Assembly: GCA_021307315.1 (NCBI GenBank)
Contig: JAJSPD010000031.1
Coordinates: forward strand, 124,001-188,000
DNA: 64,000 bases
Source: Bisporella sp. PMI_857
Lineage: Eukaryota > Ascomycota > Leotiomycetes > Helotiales > Helotiaceae
Reading direction: 5' to 3'
Shown in pieces: positions 21,467-33,847 of this stretch. The notes under the pieces are model-generated. The model worked only from the letters and a program-made list of their open reading frames with translations. It made no database searches and was not told the DNA's origin. How positions within the stretch are numbered: the stretch's first letter is position 1; every line of letters starts with the position of its first letter. Made by a program: the position numbers and the translations under genes.

Positions 21467-24400
21467 ATGGCTTCAAACATTTCCTGGCCGTTCCCCTCGA
21501 CAGACTACTTTGGTCCAGCTCAGCCAGGTCAATTTGACTTTACTCCTCTGTTTGAGGACACTATCCTATCTCTCTTGCCATCGGTGATTCTGCTGCTCTT
21601 GATTCCTCTCCGAATATGGTCGCTCAGTCAGAAACCGCGGAAGGTGCTCAAAAGCTCGCTCCATGACAGCAAACTGGTAACGCAATAAGCTTGTAAACTT
21701 ATGTAACTAAATTTTCCTGACATTTGCATCTATCAGGCATTTCTATTAGTTTTTGCATGCATGCAAACCGCTCTCCTTGTTCTGTCCACTATTAATGCCA
21801 CTCTAAGAACGCGTGCGACGATAGCTGCAGCTTCCCTGAGTCTCGTAGACGCTTTCGGATTATGCATCCTATCTCATGCAGAACATCTCTACTCCATTCG
21901 CCCTTCCGCAATCATCAATGTCTATCTTATCGCCACATTACCTTTGGATATGGCTCGTTCAAGGACGTTGTGGACTAATGGTGCTACAAGATCACTGGCA
22001 GCTGTCTTCACCTCTACCATTGGGGTGAAACTCATCATACTCATTGCGGAAGCTATTGAGAAAAGAACAATTCTCCTTGGTCGGTATCAACATTCGAGCC
22101 CTGAGGCCACGAGTGGGATATACTCACGAAGTTTCTTTTGGTGGTTAAATAGTTTGATGACCACTGGTGAGCACAAATTTTAAGCCGTCGATGTACTAGC
22201 TAATATCATGGAGGTTATCAAAGAATCATCAGCAACGAAGATCTTTATCCCATTGATGATGAAATGACATCTCTTGAGCTACAGAATAAAGCCCATAAAT
22301 CATGGGACTCCACAAACAGGACGCAGCCGTATGCCCTAACCTGGTCGACAATAGTGGCAACTCGACAGGCTTTTGCCTATGGAATCTTTCCACGATTATG
22401 TATTATAGGCTTTCGCTATGCTCAGCCGCTTCTTTTACATAGAACTGTGGATTTTGCGAGCAGACCTGAAGAGCCAGACTCGATTGGTTGGGGTCTCACA
22501 GCTGGATTTGGCCTAGTTTTTATAGGGCTGGCCCTTGCTAACGGCGGTTATTGGCACATGTGCTACCGTTTTGTAGTATCAGTGAGAGGCACTCTTGTGA
22601 GTATGATATACAGCAAGACAGTGGATCTGAGTATTACCGCTCTAGATGAATCAGCCGCCATAACGTTAATGTCAAGTGATACTGGTCTGTCAAACACCTA
22701 TGAAATTCTGGGAAATGCCGCTGAATGTCCTCTTTAGAAACCATATGCAACGCTCTCGTATTTCTGCACGAGATGTGGGCTGTGCCAATTGAGTTAGCGA
22801 TCTCGTTGTTTTTGCTATATAGGCAGCTTGGTGTGGCATTCTTGTCTCCCATGATTATTGCCATAATTTCCACTGCTGGTACTTTTGGGATTGCAAACTA
22901 TATAGGGAATGCGCAGAAGACATGGATCGAAGGAATCCAAACAAGGGTGGCTGTCACGGCTTCGATGCTTGGTTCTATGAAGGTAGAAAATCCGCGAGCC
23001 AACAGCCGAAGAATTACTAACATTACAGGGTGTCAAATTCCTCGGTTTTACAGACAAAATCTCGAATCTCATTCAGTCATTACGGGTCAGAGAGCTAGAT
23101 CTGTCTCTCTTCTTTCGGAAGCTTATCTGTGTTCGTGTGTTTCTCGGTATGGTTACCTCGTTCTTTAACTACACCCAACGAAGACTTCCATTGGAATACT
23201 TGCTTATCTAGCGCTAACGAATTTTTGTAGCATTCAGTACCCTCCTTATTTCTCCCTTGGTTACATTTACAGTCTTTGTCATAATATCAAAGTTCACTGG
23301 TCAGGAATTGACTTCTTCATCGGCTTTCACAGCGTTGTCCTTGATTGCTTTATTAGCTACACCAATGAATGACTTGATCAGAACCATACCAAGGCTCAAG
23401 TCATCTTTGACTTGGTAAGTCATTGATATTCCGTTTCTCTTGTTTGTTGCGGCAGCCTCAATCCAGAGCGTCTTCGAAAGCTTGTTATGATGCACTAATA
23501 ATAAGTTATAGTTTCAACCGTATACAGCAATTCCTGAACTCGGATGCGAGGAAAGACCACCGTTTACCACTTAATAATAGCTTTCCTAGTTTGACAAATC
23601 GTTCATCTATCTCTGGATATGAACTACAAGCTCTGCCAAGGCCTCGAAGCGATGACTCTGTTCACAAACCTATCATTATTGTCCAGGATGCCAGCTTCGG
23701 TTGGACTGGATCTGGACGTCCAGATGTATGCGACATTAGCTTCAGCCTACCTCGCGGTCAATTTTGCTTTATCATAGGCCCAGTCGGTATGTCATGAAAT
23801 TAATATCTCGATATCCAAAGACATAGACCCGTAATCATCAACTATTTTTCGTAGTCTGACTTATTCTTCAGGTAGCGGAAAGAGCACTCTATTGAAAGGC
23901 CTGCTAGGGGAAACGCCATCATCTAAAGGCTTCGTGTATAGTGATTCTCCATCTACAGCATTCGTAGATCAGACACCATGGGTGCAAAATGGAACCATAC
24001 AAGAAAATATCTTGGGTATTTCAACTTTTGAAGAGCCATGGTATAGCAACGTAGTTCGCGCATGCGCTCTAGAGTTTGATATCTCTAAACTGCCAAAAGG
24101 CCATGGTAAGCTATGTCCACAATTCTACCCTACTCTAGGCTAATGAACTAGCAACATCTGTCGGTAGTGCCGGAATCTCTTTGAGCGGTGGCCAAAAACA
24201 ACGATTGGCTCTCGCCCGTGCGGTCTATGCAAAGAAGGAGCTAATAATTCTAGACGATGTGTTCTCGGGGTTAGATGCAGAAACGGAGGAGCAGGTTTTT
24301 AATCGCCTCTTCGGCTCGAGCGGATTGCTTCATCAAATGGGGACTACCATCCTGCTCGTTACACATGCCGTGCATCGACTTCCGTATTCGAATCACATAA

Positions 24401-26626
24401 TAGCACTCGATGCTTTAGGCCATATTTCTGAGCAGGGCTCTTTCGACGAACTCAAAACATCTGGTGGCTATGTTCAGAGTCTTGCCATGAGACCTAAAGA
24501 TGAGGACAGCAAATCGAAAGAGCGAGAAGACAACACTGTGGATCAAGAAAAGGTCACCGCGCCGGTCATGGATGAAATTGAAGACGAGATTGAAGAGTTG
24601 AGCCGGGGTTCTGGAGACGTGGCTGTCTATAAATACTACTTCGCTTCGATCGGCTGGCGGATGAATATGATTTTTGTCCTCTCTATTGTTCTCATCAGTA
24701 CTTCCACAAAGCTGCCAGAACTCTTGCTCACCTATTGTAAGTCACCATACAAGATATTTAAAATACCAGAGAGGCATAACAATTATAAACCTGAACATGC
24801 TGAGCTTCTTGTATGAAACAGATTATCTAGAAACTAGGACTAACAATTTATAGGGACTAAAGACGTTGCTCACCACGGGAACCAGGTTAATGGGCTTTAC
24901 CTTGGTTTATATACCATGCTATCTATACTTTCAGCAGCGAGTTTGACTGGAGGAGTTATTGTGTTGCTTGTCTACATGGTTCCGAAATCAGTATGTATAT
25001 CAACCTTCTTCATAATATATGCATTTTCATTTCACAAACATTTATGACTAACTATATTCCGCTTGTTCTATAGGCTGTAGTACTTCACGAGAGGCTTCTG
25101 AATACGGTTATGTCCGCACCTCTGTCTTTTTTCACCTCGACTGACCTAGGGACAACTCTCAATAGGTTTGTTTCTTGCCTTTAGTGTTAGCGTTACACGT
25201 TACAGGTACTGATATTCTTCAAGGTTTAGTCAAGACATGACAATAATTGACGTGGAACTTCCAAATGCGTTAGTCGATTTGTCACTTTCAGTAGGGTTGG
25301 CGATTATGGGTGCAGTCCTGATGTGCCTTTCTGCCGGTTACTTTGCAGCAACCATGCCTGCTGTGTTTCTCATTGTTTGGGGTAAGTCGAGTGGCGTCTT
25401 TTCTCGAGAAGAATTTGTAACAGACAAGTCCAGTATTGCAGAAATTTTATCTTCGAACCTCGAGACAAATGCGCCTGCTTGATCTCGAAGCGAAATCTCC
25501 ATTGTACTCCCACTTCGTCGAATCACTTTCTGGCTTAGTGACAATTCGGGCTTTTGGCTGGGCGGAAAACTTCCAAAATCGAAATTTGAAACTTCTGGAC
25601 GCTTCGCAGAAACCTTACTACCTTCTGTTCTGCATTCAGCGATGGTTGGCTCTGATCCTTGATCTTTTGGTGGCCGCCCTAGCGGTCATTCTCATGGTAC
25701 TGGTCGTAAAGCTACGTGCGGATATTTCCGGAGGATTTGTTGGTCTCGCTCTCCTTAATGTCATGGGCTTCAACGAAGCACTTGCCAGTATCGTTAAAGA
25801 GTGGACTTCGCTCGAGACCTCTTTTGGTGCCATCTCTCGACTTATGTCCTTTGAAACCCATACAGCATCAGAGAATTTAGAAGGAGAAACACAATCTGTA
25901 CCAGCAGACTGGCCGGCTACAGGTGTCATTGAATTCACGAATGTCTCTGCCTCGTATGCATTCAGTTCGCCACTTGTGATGAAAAATTTGCATTTGTCTA
26001 TTGGCCCAGGAGAAAAGATTGGCATCTGCGGACGTAGTGGGAGTGGAAAATCATCCCTGATCACATCATTGTTCCGCATGCTAGAGCTCAAGGAAGGAAC
26101 CATAAAAATTGACGGTATAAATCTCAGCACTCTTCCTCGCCAACTCATCCGCGAACGCCTCAACGCCATCCCCCAGGAACCCTTCTTCATGCGCGGATCC
26201 ATCCGTCTTAACGCTGACCCTTACTCCATCTATACGGACGAAGCCATAATCACCGCCATCACAAAAGTCAGACTTTGGGACCTCGTCTTCAGCAAAGGTG
26301 GCCTGGATGCGGACCTTGATGCGGAGTTCTTTTCGCAAGGGCAGAGACAGCTATTTTGTCTTGCAAGAGCCATTTTGAGAAAAAGCAAGGTGGTGGTGTT
26401 AGATGAGGTGACGAGTAGTGTGGATTCGAAAAGCGATGAGTTGATGCAGAGGGTGATTAGGAAGGAATTTGAGGGGTGTACGGTTATTGCTGTTGCACAT
26501 CGGTTGGATACAATTTTGGATTTTGATAGGATTGCGCTGCTTAGTTCGGGGGAATTAAAGGAGCTGGATACGCCTCAGGCTTTGTTGGAAACTGACAGTG
26601 CGTTTAGAGAGTTGTATAATTCGTGA
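21467..26626 (+). CDS. ABC transporter, ABC-C (MRP-like) family
   Basis: A full-length ABC-C exporter of 1443 aa from 13 exons: 21467-21676, 21737-22166, 22214-22684, 22738-22982, 23029-23146, 23231-23414, 23512-23786, 23872-24105, 24152-24736, 24854-24990, 25074-25165, 25224-25381 and 25434-26626. All junction phases agree. The order is an N-terminal TMD0-like hydrophobic region, TMD1, NBD1, TMD2, NBD2. NBD1 has Walker A GPVGSGKST (across an intron), signature LSGGQKQR and Walker B LIILDDVFSGLDAET. NBD2 has Walker A GRSGSGKSS, a weaker signature FSQGQRQLF, Walker B VVVLDEVTSSVDS and H-loop AHRLDTI. The fungal ABC-C landmark YPIDDEM precedes TMD1, and QKFYLRTSRQMRLLDLE is in TMD2. Members export conjugates, xenobiotics or secondary metabolites. 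The substrate is unknown. Two acceptors (GGAG at 22213, CAAG at 25223) are not YAG. Confidence 0.94.
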
Positions 26627-27133
26627 TTGAAATAAAGGAATGCCACAAGTCGAGAAGGGGGAGCAGAAGGAAAAGTTAGAGTAAAAAGAATGTATCAGAA
26701 GATACATATGAATATCACATGATTTTCATATAATGTATGGGAATGGGCGTTACTTCGGAGTAACCTTTGTGTTACCTGAATGCGAGGGGTCCTTCTTTAT
26801 GATATTCTATCTATAGCCTTGGTGTTTCTCTATTACACAGTACCGCCATAAAATGGTAAGTCTACGGCGCGGTCATGTTTCTGGAGTATTCATTCATCAT
26901 GTACCGTCTCATTATTTATACAATAGTCAGCTTTTCAGTCCACGCCTTATTTGGCTAGCAGCTCTATTCACTTTGAACGAGCTGGTCATTCCCAGTTGCC
27001 TACATGCGGATGTTGTTCTGTTCTCCAGTCGCATCGAAACTGATTGTACAGCACGCCAGCTTCCTCCCCTATGGTGTAATATCAACTGCTTGTCAGATGC
27101 TGGGATTCGAATTATGGCCCCAGCCGTCATCCC
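26627..27133. other. Intergenic between convergent genes
   Basis: The 507 bases between the ABC-C stop and the end of the minus-strand Cys-rich gene contain no supported gene. A 94-codon plus-strand frame (26853-27137) has no recognisable feature. Confidence 0.5.
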
Positions 27134-28195
27134 CTAATATCTATCGAACGAGTTCTGCTGGTGTGGTCTAGAATTATTCACCGGCAGCTCCTGAGGATCC
27201 TGAAAGTTCTCTCTCGAAGGCATCTCGTGGATCCTCCCTTCGTTCGCATAGGTGCCAAGGGGCCTCGCCGCCTGCGTTGTGCTTGAATCTGGACTATGGG
27301 TCTCACCCATGCCTACTCCTCCTGTCGCGAGCGCAGTCATCACGCCGCCATCCTCAATGCTTCCCTGCTGATGCTGTGCGGGAGGTGACACTGGAGCGCT
27401 AAACACAGTTGTTTTTGTTTGGGAATTCTTCATGTCTCGGTCGGAGAATCCCTCAGGAGTATTGGCGGAGTTGGGAGGCTCTACAGCGCTGCGCTTCTTA
27501 TGTTGCCGGCGACGGTAGAAGAAGAATCCTAAGGCGACGAGGGCGAGGAGAGCTGCAACTCCCACCCCCACACCGACTCCAATTGCTACGGAGTTACTCT
27601 TCTTGCCTCCCGATGATGATTTATCTGCTGCTGCCGCTGTTTCTGCTGCCGTCGATGTAGATGTGGTGGCTGATGAAGAGGCGCTGGGCGAAGACGTAGG
27701 CGATGGTGTTGAAACGAGATGGGTTGCCGTTCCTGTGGTCAATAACTTCACTCCTTTCCCGGAGTCACAGCATGTCGTATTATCAGGGGCACCGCAGCAC
27801 CAAGTTCCATCTGTGCACTCATGCACTCTCGGCCAGAAGATATCTATACATTCTATCAGCGCGAATTCTCCGTTGTAACGAAGTGGAAACTACGCACCCA
27901 TGCACATCTTCACACATTCTGGCGCTGTCCAGGTTGGATCCGTACAGGTGTTGCGCCAGTAAGCATCAGAGCCTGAGATGCAAAGACCTTCAGGAGAACA
28001 TCTATCGCTGTTGACGCTATTGCAGCACATGCTCACAGCAGATGAATTTGAATTACATGGCGCAAATACCGTCTCTACCGGAATTTCGCCATTAGGGAGA
28101 TAACATGTCGCACTCACGCTCCCAATGACCAATCCAAAAGCAAGCAGGCGAGCAATTGGTGATCTCCATATCAAGGTGTTCAAGGAGAATGCCAT
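27134..28195 (-). CDS. Cys-rich single-pass membrane protein (sensor-like)
   Basis: Exons 28195-27898 and 27843-27134 (54-nt intron, phase 1) encode 335 aa. The order is a signal peptide (residues 1-29, ending GSVSA before TCYLPNG) and an extracellular domain with about 14 cysteines including CC pairs (SMCCNS, TWCCGAPDNTTCC). An S/T/A-rich stalk follows, likely O-glycosylated. Then comes one membrane helix (VAIGVGVGVGVAALLALVAL) followed by the basic stop-transfer FFFYRRRQHKKR, and a disordered cytosolic tail of about 110 residues. This architecture is common in fungal cell-surface proteins and resembles wall-stress sensors in layout only. Function is not known. The membrane topology is clear and the family assignment is tentative. 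Confidence 0.85.
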
Positions 28196-30652
28196 ACTAT
28201 CGATTAACCTTGCACGATGCTCGTAAACCACAACGACAGCAACGACAAACAACGTCAGAAGAAACACGCAAAACGGGAATCATGGTCAAACAAGCAGGAA
28301 CATGGACGCCACGGGATGAAAGATTATCTATCGATCTAATCCATTCCAGGAAGAGAGCAAGCACCACGAGTCCTACAGTACTGTACCGTACCTTGCTCGA
28401 CTTGACCTCGGCCATAAAAGTGCACCCATAAGCCCTGAGCGGGGCCCACTATCTGGCAGAGGCACAGGCGTTACAGCCACTCAAATGCGCTGTTCGAATA
28501 GCCTCAAAAGGCTAAACCAGGATAAGGGCGCCAGAGTGTTTGGTGCCGCTTATCTGCAGGTGCTGCATAGCCTGGGCCTTTACGAACATTCTACAGGTCT
28601 GGAGGCGCAGCATCATATTTGGGGGTTTTTTGCGGTGCAGCACAGAGATTACTGATCTGACTCGGAGATTTCATTGGGCATATATATGCTATCGATTCTC
28701 CACATTACTGTTGATCGCTGAAGACATCGCTTACAGTAATAAAAGTACAATCCTCCCGCTGATTAGGAGGCATCGTGGATCTCTGGGCCCGCCCACAGTA
28801 TACAGGTCGAAGTCAGCCGTTCAATTATGGAGAGATTGGTTACTGTATCCACGGGGGAAAAGAGTAGTCAACAATTAATAAGATATCTCAGGAATGTATC
28901 GTTTTACCTTTAATTCTGCAACTCAGAGGATCGGCGAGACTAACCTACTTACATTCTACAGCAGTAGCAAAAAAGGTTATTAGTGGGGCACAAACGCTAA
29001 CAAGGTCAGGCTTGATAGGCATATGCTTGGCAACACTCCTTGAGTATGGAGGGGCTAGTTTTTGACATTGTATATCAAAGGCCTTATTTCCCTTGTACGC
29101 CTTGCTTGTAACTATCTCTCCTGCCACCTTCTTCACCCTCAACTGATTTTGGCTTCTACATTCCTGCGCAGAGCCAAGTCTGCCTCGCCTTTGTCTACTT
29201 AGTAGTACCTCCCTGTGGCTCCTCATCGTCTTCTAGACCGAGCAAAACCTGTGCCTGCCGCAAGTCCTCATCGAGCACGATGGCCGTCTCATTTCATCTA
29301 ACTGCATCCGCTCAAATTGAGCAGGCTAAGCGGCCTGAAGATGCAGTGTCGCGTGAGAGAGTCGACGGGATAATTATTTGTGGATTGCGGGTAACCCAGT
29401 TGAACGCACACCCTGCCTGACCTCCTGCTTTCTATTCTAGATCAGGTAGAGATGTTTCTAAGGAGCATATTTTTTGGGGGAGAGAGATAAATGAGGAGGT
29501 TCATATTTTGAGAAGCCTCTGGGAACAGATGCGTCTAACTGTATTATGTCAATGAGAAGATAACCCTGTTGCTGTCCGTTCAAATCAGTCTACTTCTTTC
29601 TACTGCTTATATTTCATTTTACAAGTAGTATTAGGCACGTCCGCTCTTTCAACATCACAATTTTCTTTTTTCGCTAGAACTATCATTTCATCCGTACCCA
29701 GTTTTCCTTTCTCAGCACCAATCAATTTCTTCATGCTGCCCATCAGCACTGTCCTGGTTACGACGTCTGACGGCTTTAGACCTGTTGAACTTCTGGTAAG
29801 CCACAGCGCTGAAGAAGTCATCTTCAAGTGTGAAATGGAGAAGGCTATTGTCAGAAAATTTGACAGAAGCATTCTCATTCTTGCCTCCGGGAAACCAAAG
29901 ACAAGATGAAGTCTGATTTATCTCAATTTCTCGATGTCTACCATATTTCCTTGTTGCTACACTAGCTCTCAGAAACCTGGGTCAGTGTAAACTATTCTAT
30001 CCAAAGATTCAGTCGCCAGCCAAACCAATTTTGACACCCATAGAAGATCACCTTAATATGCGGACACTAACGCCTAGCGCTCTTGTATGGACTCGACCTG
30101 GACCTCCGCATTCTGGATCTCTGACATGAGGAAGGGCAGGGCCGCTTAGAGTGTTGATGTGCAGGCGTCGCCATAGCCAATGTCAAACGCCAGCTGAAGT
30201 CAAGCACTTGTTGGGTGAAGAGTCTCACGAGTTGTTTGACACAAATTAACTTCCGTCTTATAATCAGCAAAAGACCATTGTTCAGTATTATTTGCAAGAT
30301 AGAATTTCTACTTCTTAATCGATTGTCTTTGCCTTCGTTCCGCGACCAATTGGTTCTAGATTTGGCAGTCATAAGAATGATGTTTGTAGCATAATCGCCA
30401 CACCGTTGCGCCTTATTGTCTCTATGTTAGATTGCAAAATAATCAGGATTACAGAAAAAGGAGATGAAACTGGCTAAAAGCTAGATAGATTATCAGATAG
30501 ACGCAGTTCTTTCCACAAGACCCACATCCCTGCAAAATTTTGCGTGGGAGCCAAACAAAGAGCAAAGTTGCTTCGGATGTTCAAATTTGGGTACATATAT
30601 TAGTAACCAATTTTCGAAAAGAAATATCTTATTTATTCAAATAGCAAAATAA
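28196..30652. other. Gene-poor region upstream of the Cys-rich protein
   Basis: About 2.4 kb with only short unrelated frames (for example 28945-29226 and 29600-29878, both minus). I recognise no domain, repeat or RNA. The first few hundred bases must contain the promoter of the Cys-rich gene. Confidence 0.5.
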
Positions 30653-30726
30653 TGACCAGATTGGGGTTCGATCCCAAGACCTTCTGCGTGTTAAGCAGAC
30701 GTGATAACCAACTACACCATCCGGCC
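30653..30726 (-). tRNA. tRNA-Val (AAC)
   Basis: The minus strand folds as a 74-nt cloverleaf without an intron. The acceptor GGCCGGA (30726-30720) pairs with TCTGGTC (30660-30654) using two G-U pairs, and A is the discriminator. The anticodon arm TCTGC-TTAACAC-GCAGA gives anticodon AAC (valine). The T arm is TTGGG-ATCGAAC-CCCAA, which has A instead of the usual T at its first loop position. The D arm contains TAGTTGGTTA. A T-run follows the gene only weakly. Confidence 0.93.
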
Positions 30727-31019
30727 AATCAAAGTTGACGTAGAATAGTCGTAATTAGTATCTATTACTTGATAGCATACTCAAAGTAGAGATAACGGTA
30801 ATTTTTATTACAATCAATTAATGCTTTCGCTCTGATTTTGCTCGAAAGTACCGTGGAACTTTGAAAATTCCATTCTATTTGCAGCGTCTAGCTACGTTTC
30901 ATTTAAAGTGAATGGATACAGGGCCTTGCCTTCCAGTGCAATGCATTGATCTTGCAAATGATGAATCTACCTACGTCGGTGATCCATCGCCGTAGGTAAT
31001 AGCCTTTTTTTTATTTTTT
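30727..31019. other. Intergenic, tRNA-Val to permease gene
   Basis: AT-rich sequence of about 290 bases including a T-rich stretch (31003-31021) directly after the permease stop codon. Nothing else is seen. Confidence 0.5.
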
Positions 31020-32716
31020 TTACAACACGTACCTAAAGTTTGGTCCATCATTCTCAGTGCCATCACCGACTTCCTTGCCACGGGAATCTTTTTGAACTGG
31101 GCCATACGCAGCATCCTTTTTCTTGTTCTCCAAAGCTAGGATAGTTCTCAATAAAAGAGCTAAGAGAGCATTCAGGAACATGAATCCGGCACAAGTCCAC
31201 ATTCCAAGACGATAGTAGGGTGCATCAGTAGCAGGGTAAATACGCGTACCAAGAAGAGGACCACACTGGCCGATCAAGTTAAGAATGGCGATGCCAGCGC
31301 CACGCTTTGTATCCGAACCTTGATTGTTAAGAACCCAAGGCAGGATGTTGATGATTGCTGGAAATATACCAGCAGAAGCAAGATAGACGCCAAAGTAACG
31401 GACCGCAGTGCTAGACTCAGCTCCAAGAAGGGTATACCCCACCCCTCCGACGATAGATAGAGTAGCGATAACAAGGCCACGCTGTGCGTATCGGTCGGCG
31501 ATGAAAGTACTTGCAACAACAATCAGGAATGATAAGAAGTATGGAGGCGCCGATAAACCTTGGGCGTGAATCTTTGAATAACCCATCTCCGTGAGGATAG
31601 TCGGGAGAAACACCGGCAGGGAAGAGAATGAGACGTTGCAGGAAAAGTACATCGCGGCGGTGATGTAGTTCTGGTCAATGTTAGTACTGATGTTTAGCTA
31701 AGGTGTTCGAATGAACAAACCTTAATATCGAGGAGAGCGGCACCAATATCTGCCCAAACAATTCCTCCAATTCGCATAGCAGCATCTTCTGCCCTACCTC
31801 CAACCTGCCGAACGCCACGCTGTCTCGCAACTTCTTTGTCCTCTTCGGTGAGAAATGAGGCCTTCTCTGGCGAGTCTGGGAGGAAGAACCATGCGACAGC
31901 AGCCGCGCAAATGGTTGGCAAGCCTTCGACCAAGAAGAGGAGCCTCCAATTGGCAATGCTAACATGTCCGCCCGTGATCCCATAAGCAAGAGCCCCAGCA
32001 AAGCATGTTGCCAACGGACCAGCCGAAAGGAAAAAGCCAATACGGAGTCCGAGTTCACGGCGAAGATAAAAAAAGGACAGGTAGTAAGGGACACCAGGAC
32101 CAAAGCCAGCCTCAAATGAACCGAGGAGAAAGCGCAAAGCCATCTCACCACTCCATGACTGGACAGCGGCTTGAAGTGTGGCGACCAAACCCCATCCCAA
32201 AATCATAGCAGCCGCCCACATATGTGGAGGGACGACCTTCCACATCAATGCGCACCATTCGAAGAGAATGTAGCCGATGTAGAAGATCGTCAAGAGCCAG
32301 CTATAGTCATCGCCCTTCTTATCGAACTTCAGATCAATGGACATTCCTGCAATCTTTGCATTTCTAAGAAGGGTTAGTGATTAAAGGGGAACGCAAGATA
32401 ATACAAGACAGCCAAGATAAAACACAATACTAACCCAATGTTTGACCGATCCAGGTAACTCAGAAGATCTTCAAAGGTCAGCAATGACTCGAAGTAACCC
32501 TCATTGAGGAGGACATGAAGGCTTACAGAAAATGAACAGAAGAGGGATTAATCTTCTGTCAAGTTTTTTCAAAAGCGTCTTCTCAGCCGCGATGTCAACT
32601 GGAACAGTCTCATATTGAATACCTGGGCTCTGGCCGCCTTGTTTCCCGGAATCCACGATTGATTCGACTTCTGGAGAAGGAGGGCTCTTCTCTGGATAAT
32701 TGGTAGCAGCCACCAT
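31020..32716 (-). CDS. MFS anion:cation symporter (Dal5/Tna1-like permease)
   Basis: Exons 32716-32527, 32468-32435 (34 nt), 32363-31721 and 31670-31020 encode 505 aa. This is the usual length of fungal allantoate/nicotinate/vitamin permeases of the anion:cation symporter family, which import organic anions across the plasma membrane. Family blocks are KKLDRRLIPLL before helix 1, YLLSYLDRSNIGNAKIAGM assembled across two introns, RFLLGSFEAGFGPG, YYLSFFYLRRELGLRIG and WRLLFLVEGLPT. The C-terminal half includes NILPWVLNNQGSDTKRGAGIA. The first acceptor is TTTGAAG rather than YAG, and it is the only one restoring YLLSYLDRSN. The substrate cannot be assigned. The gene diverges from the receptor gene at 33848. 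Confidence 0.92.
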
Positions 32717-33847
32717 GCTGGTGTTAAACAGGAATTTATCGCAAGAATTTTCTGGGAAATGAGAAAGAAAAATTGCTGAATGAGATTTTGTCGGGGGGTG
32801 ATTGGAAGGCTGAACGCCTCTAAAGGCCTCAGAGGGAGTATTAAAGAGCCTGAAATGCTGCTGATTAAGATATTGCAATCAATAGTCACCTTGCTCGTTG
32901 GACATGTTGGAGGTATTGCCCGTTTCGCAATATTGTCCTAACCTTGCTGCAGACCAGCATATTTTATGCATGTTCAAGCAGGAAGCATATACGTACTGGA
33001 ATATCACAGTTGCACCCCCAACCATTGTGCTGGGATGTTTAGCATAGCTAGGAAACTCTAAATGGTCAGAGTTTGCCGGGGCCCCAGGAATGGGTGAACC
33101 AAAGCCACGCTTACCGCCGCCGGTATAGTGCATCGATAAGCCAATATCTTGTCCTGCATCAATAAACTGCTCACCAAAGCTGCTTTTCTTGGGGGACGTT
33201 TGTCTTGGGGCATACCTTCGTTTCGCAGAATGAAACAAGCAAGGTATCAAAAGAACCAGCTGTATACCCTCACACAAAAGTTACAATATATCAGGCTAAA
33301 GCTAAGATGCGCATCCGATAATCACCTCATGCTACGAAACACAATGCACAACTACGCGAGGATTTCTGGGTTGGAAACTGGTAGAGAGGATCTAGGGTCA
33401 GGCCTGCCACTACATGGTCTATTGCCAGACCAGGCCCATGGTAATGCAGGGACTTTTAAACCACAAAACTTTAAGAAGGTATTTTACCTAAGGTTCGTCC
33501 AGCGTATTACGGCTGCTTCCGCATTCATGAGATTCTTCGGGGTTGAGATTTCGTGTTGTGCCCCTAAGCAGGACCTCCTCTCATGTATCTTGGGTGTGTC
33601 TCGTTCAAGGGTGTTAGGGTTTGCGGTCAGGAAATCCTTCCAACATCAGCAGGCAACAAGGTTACTTCAGATACTCTGCATCACTTGGGATTATTTACAT
33701 AGCTCATCTTTCGCTTGACTGATGGAGGATAAGGCTCTAGAGGCTCATCACAAGGTGACACTACATTAGAGCTTCCTATCCCTTTAAGTTGATATTCTCA
33801 TACAAGTTTGAACATCAAGACGAACCATTCGGGCACGAGCTGAGATC
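32717..33847. promoter_or_regulatory. Divergent promoter, permease and receptor
   Basis: This 1.1 kb spacer serves two divergent genes. It has a 189-codon frame on the plus strand (33149-33718) overlapping a 132-codon frame on the minus strand. Neither shows recognisable features, and they are not called as genes. Confidence 0.45.

Noticed and set aside
27090..27125. tRNA-like GGGATTCGAATTAT sequence
   Set aside because: No acceptor or anticodon stems can be formed around it.
29600..29878. 92-codon minus-strand ORF in the spacer before tRNA-Val
   Set aside because: No ATG context, domain or splice partner that would support a gene.
32879..33277. 132-codon minus-strand ORF upstream of the permease
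   Set aside because: No family resemblance found and no convincing splice to the permease start; likely chance.
33149..33718. 189-codon plus-strand ORF between the permease and receptor genes
   Set aside because: No recognisable domain, composition unlike neighbouring genes, overlaps another frame on the opposite strand and lies in a divergent promoter region.
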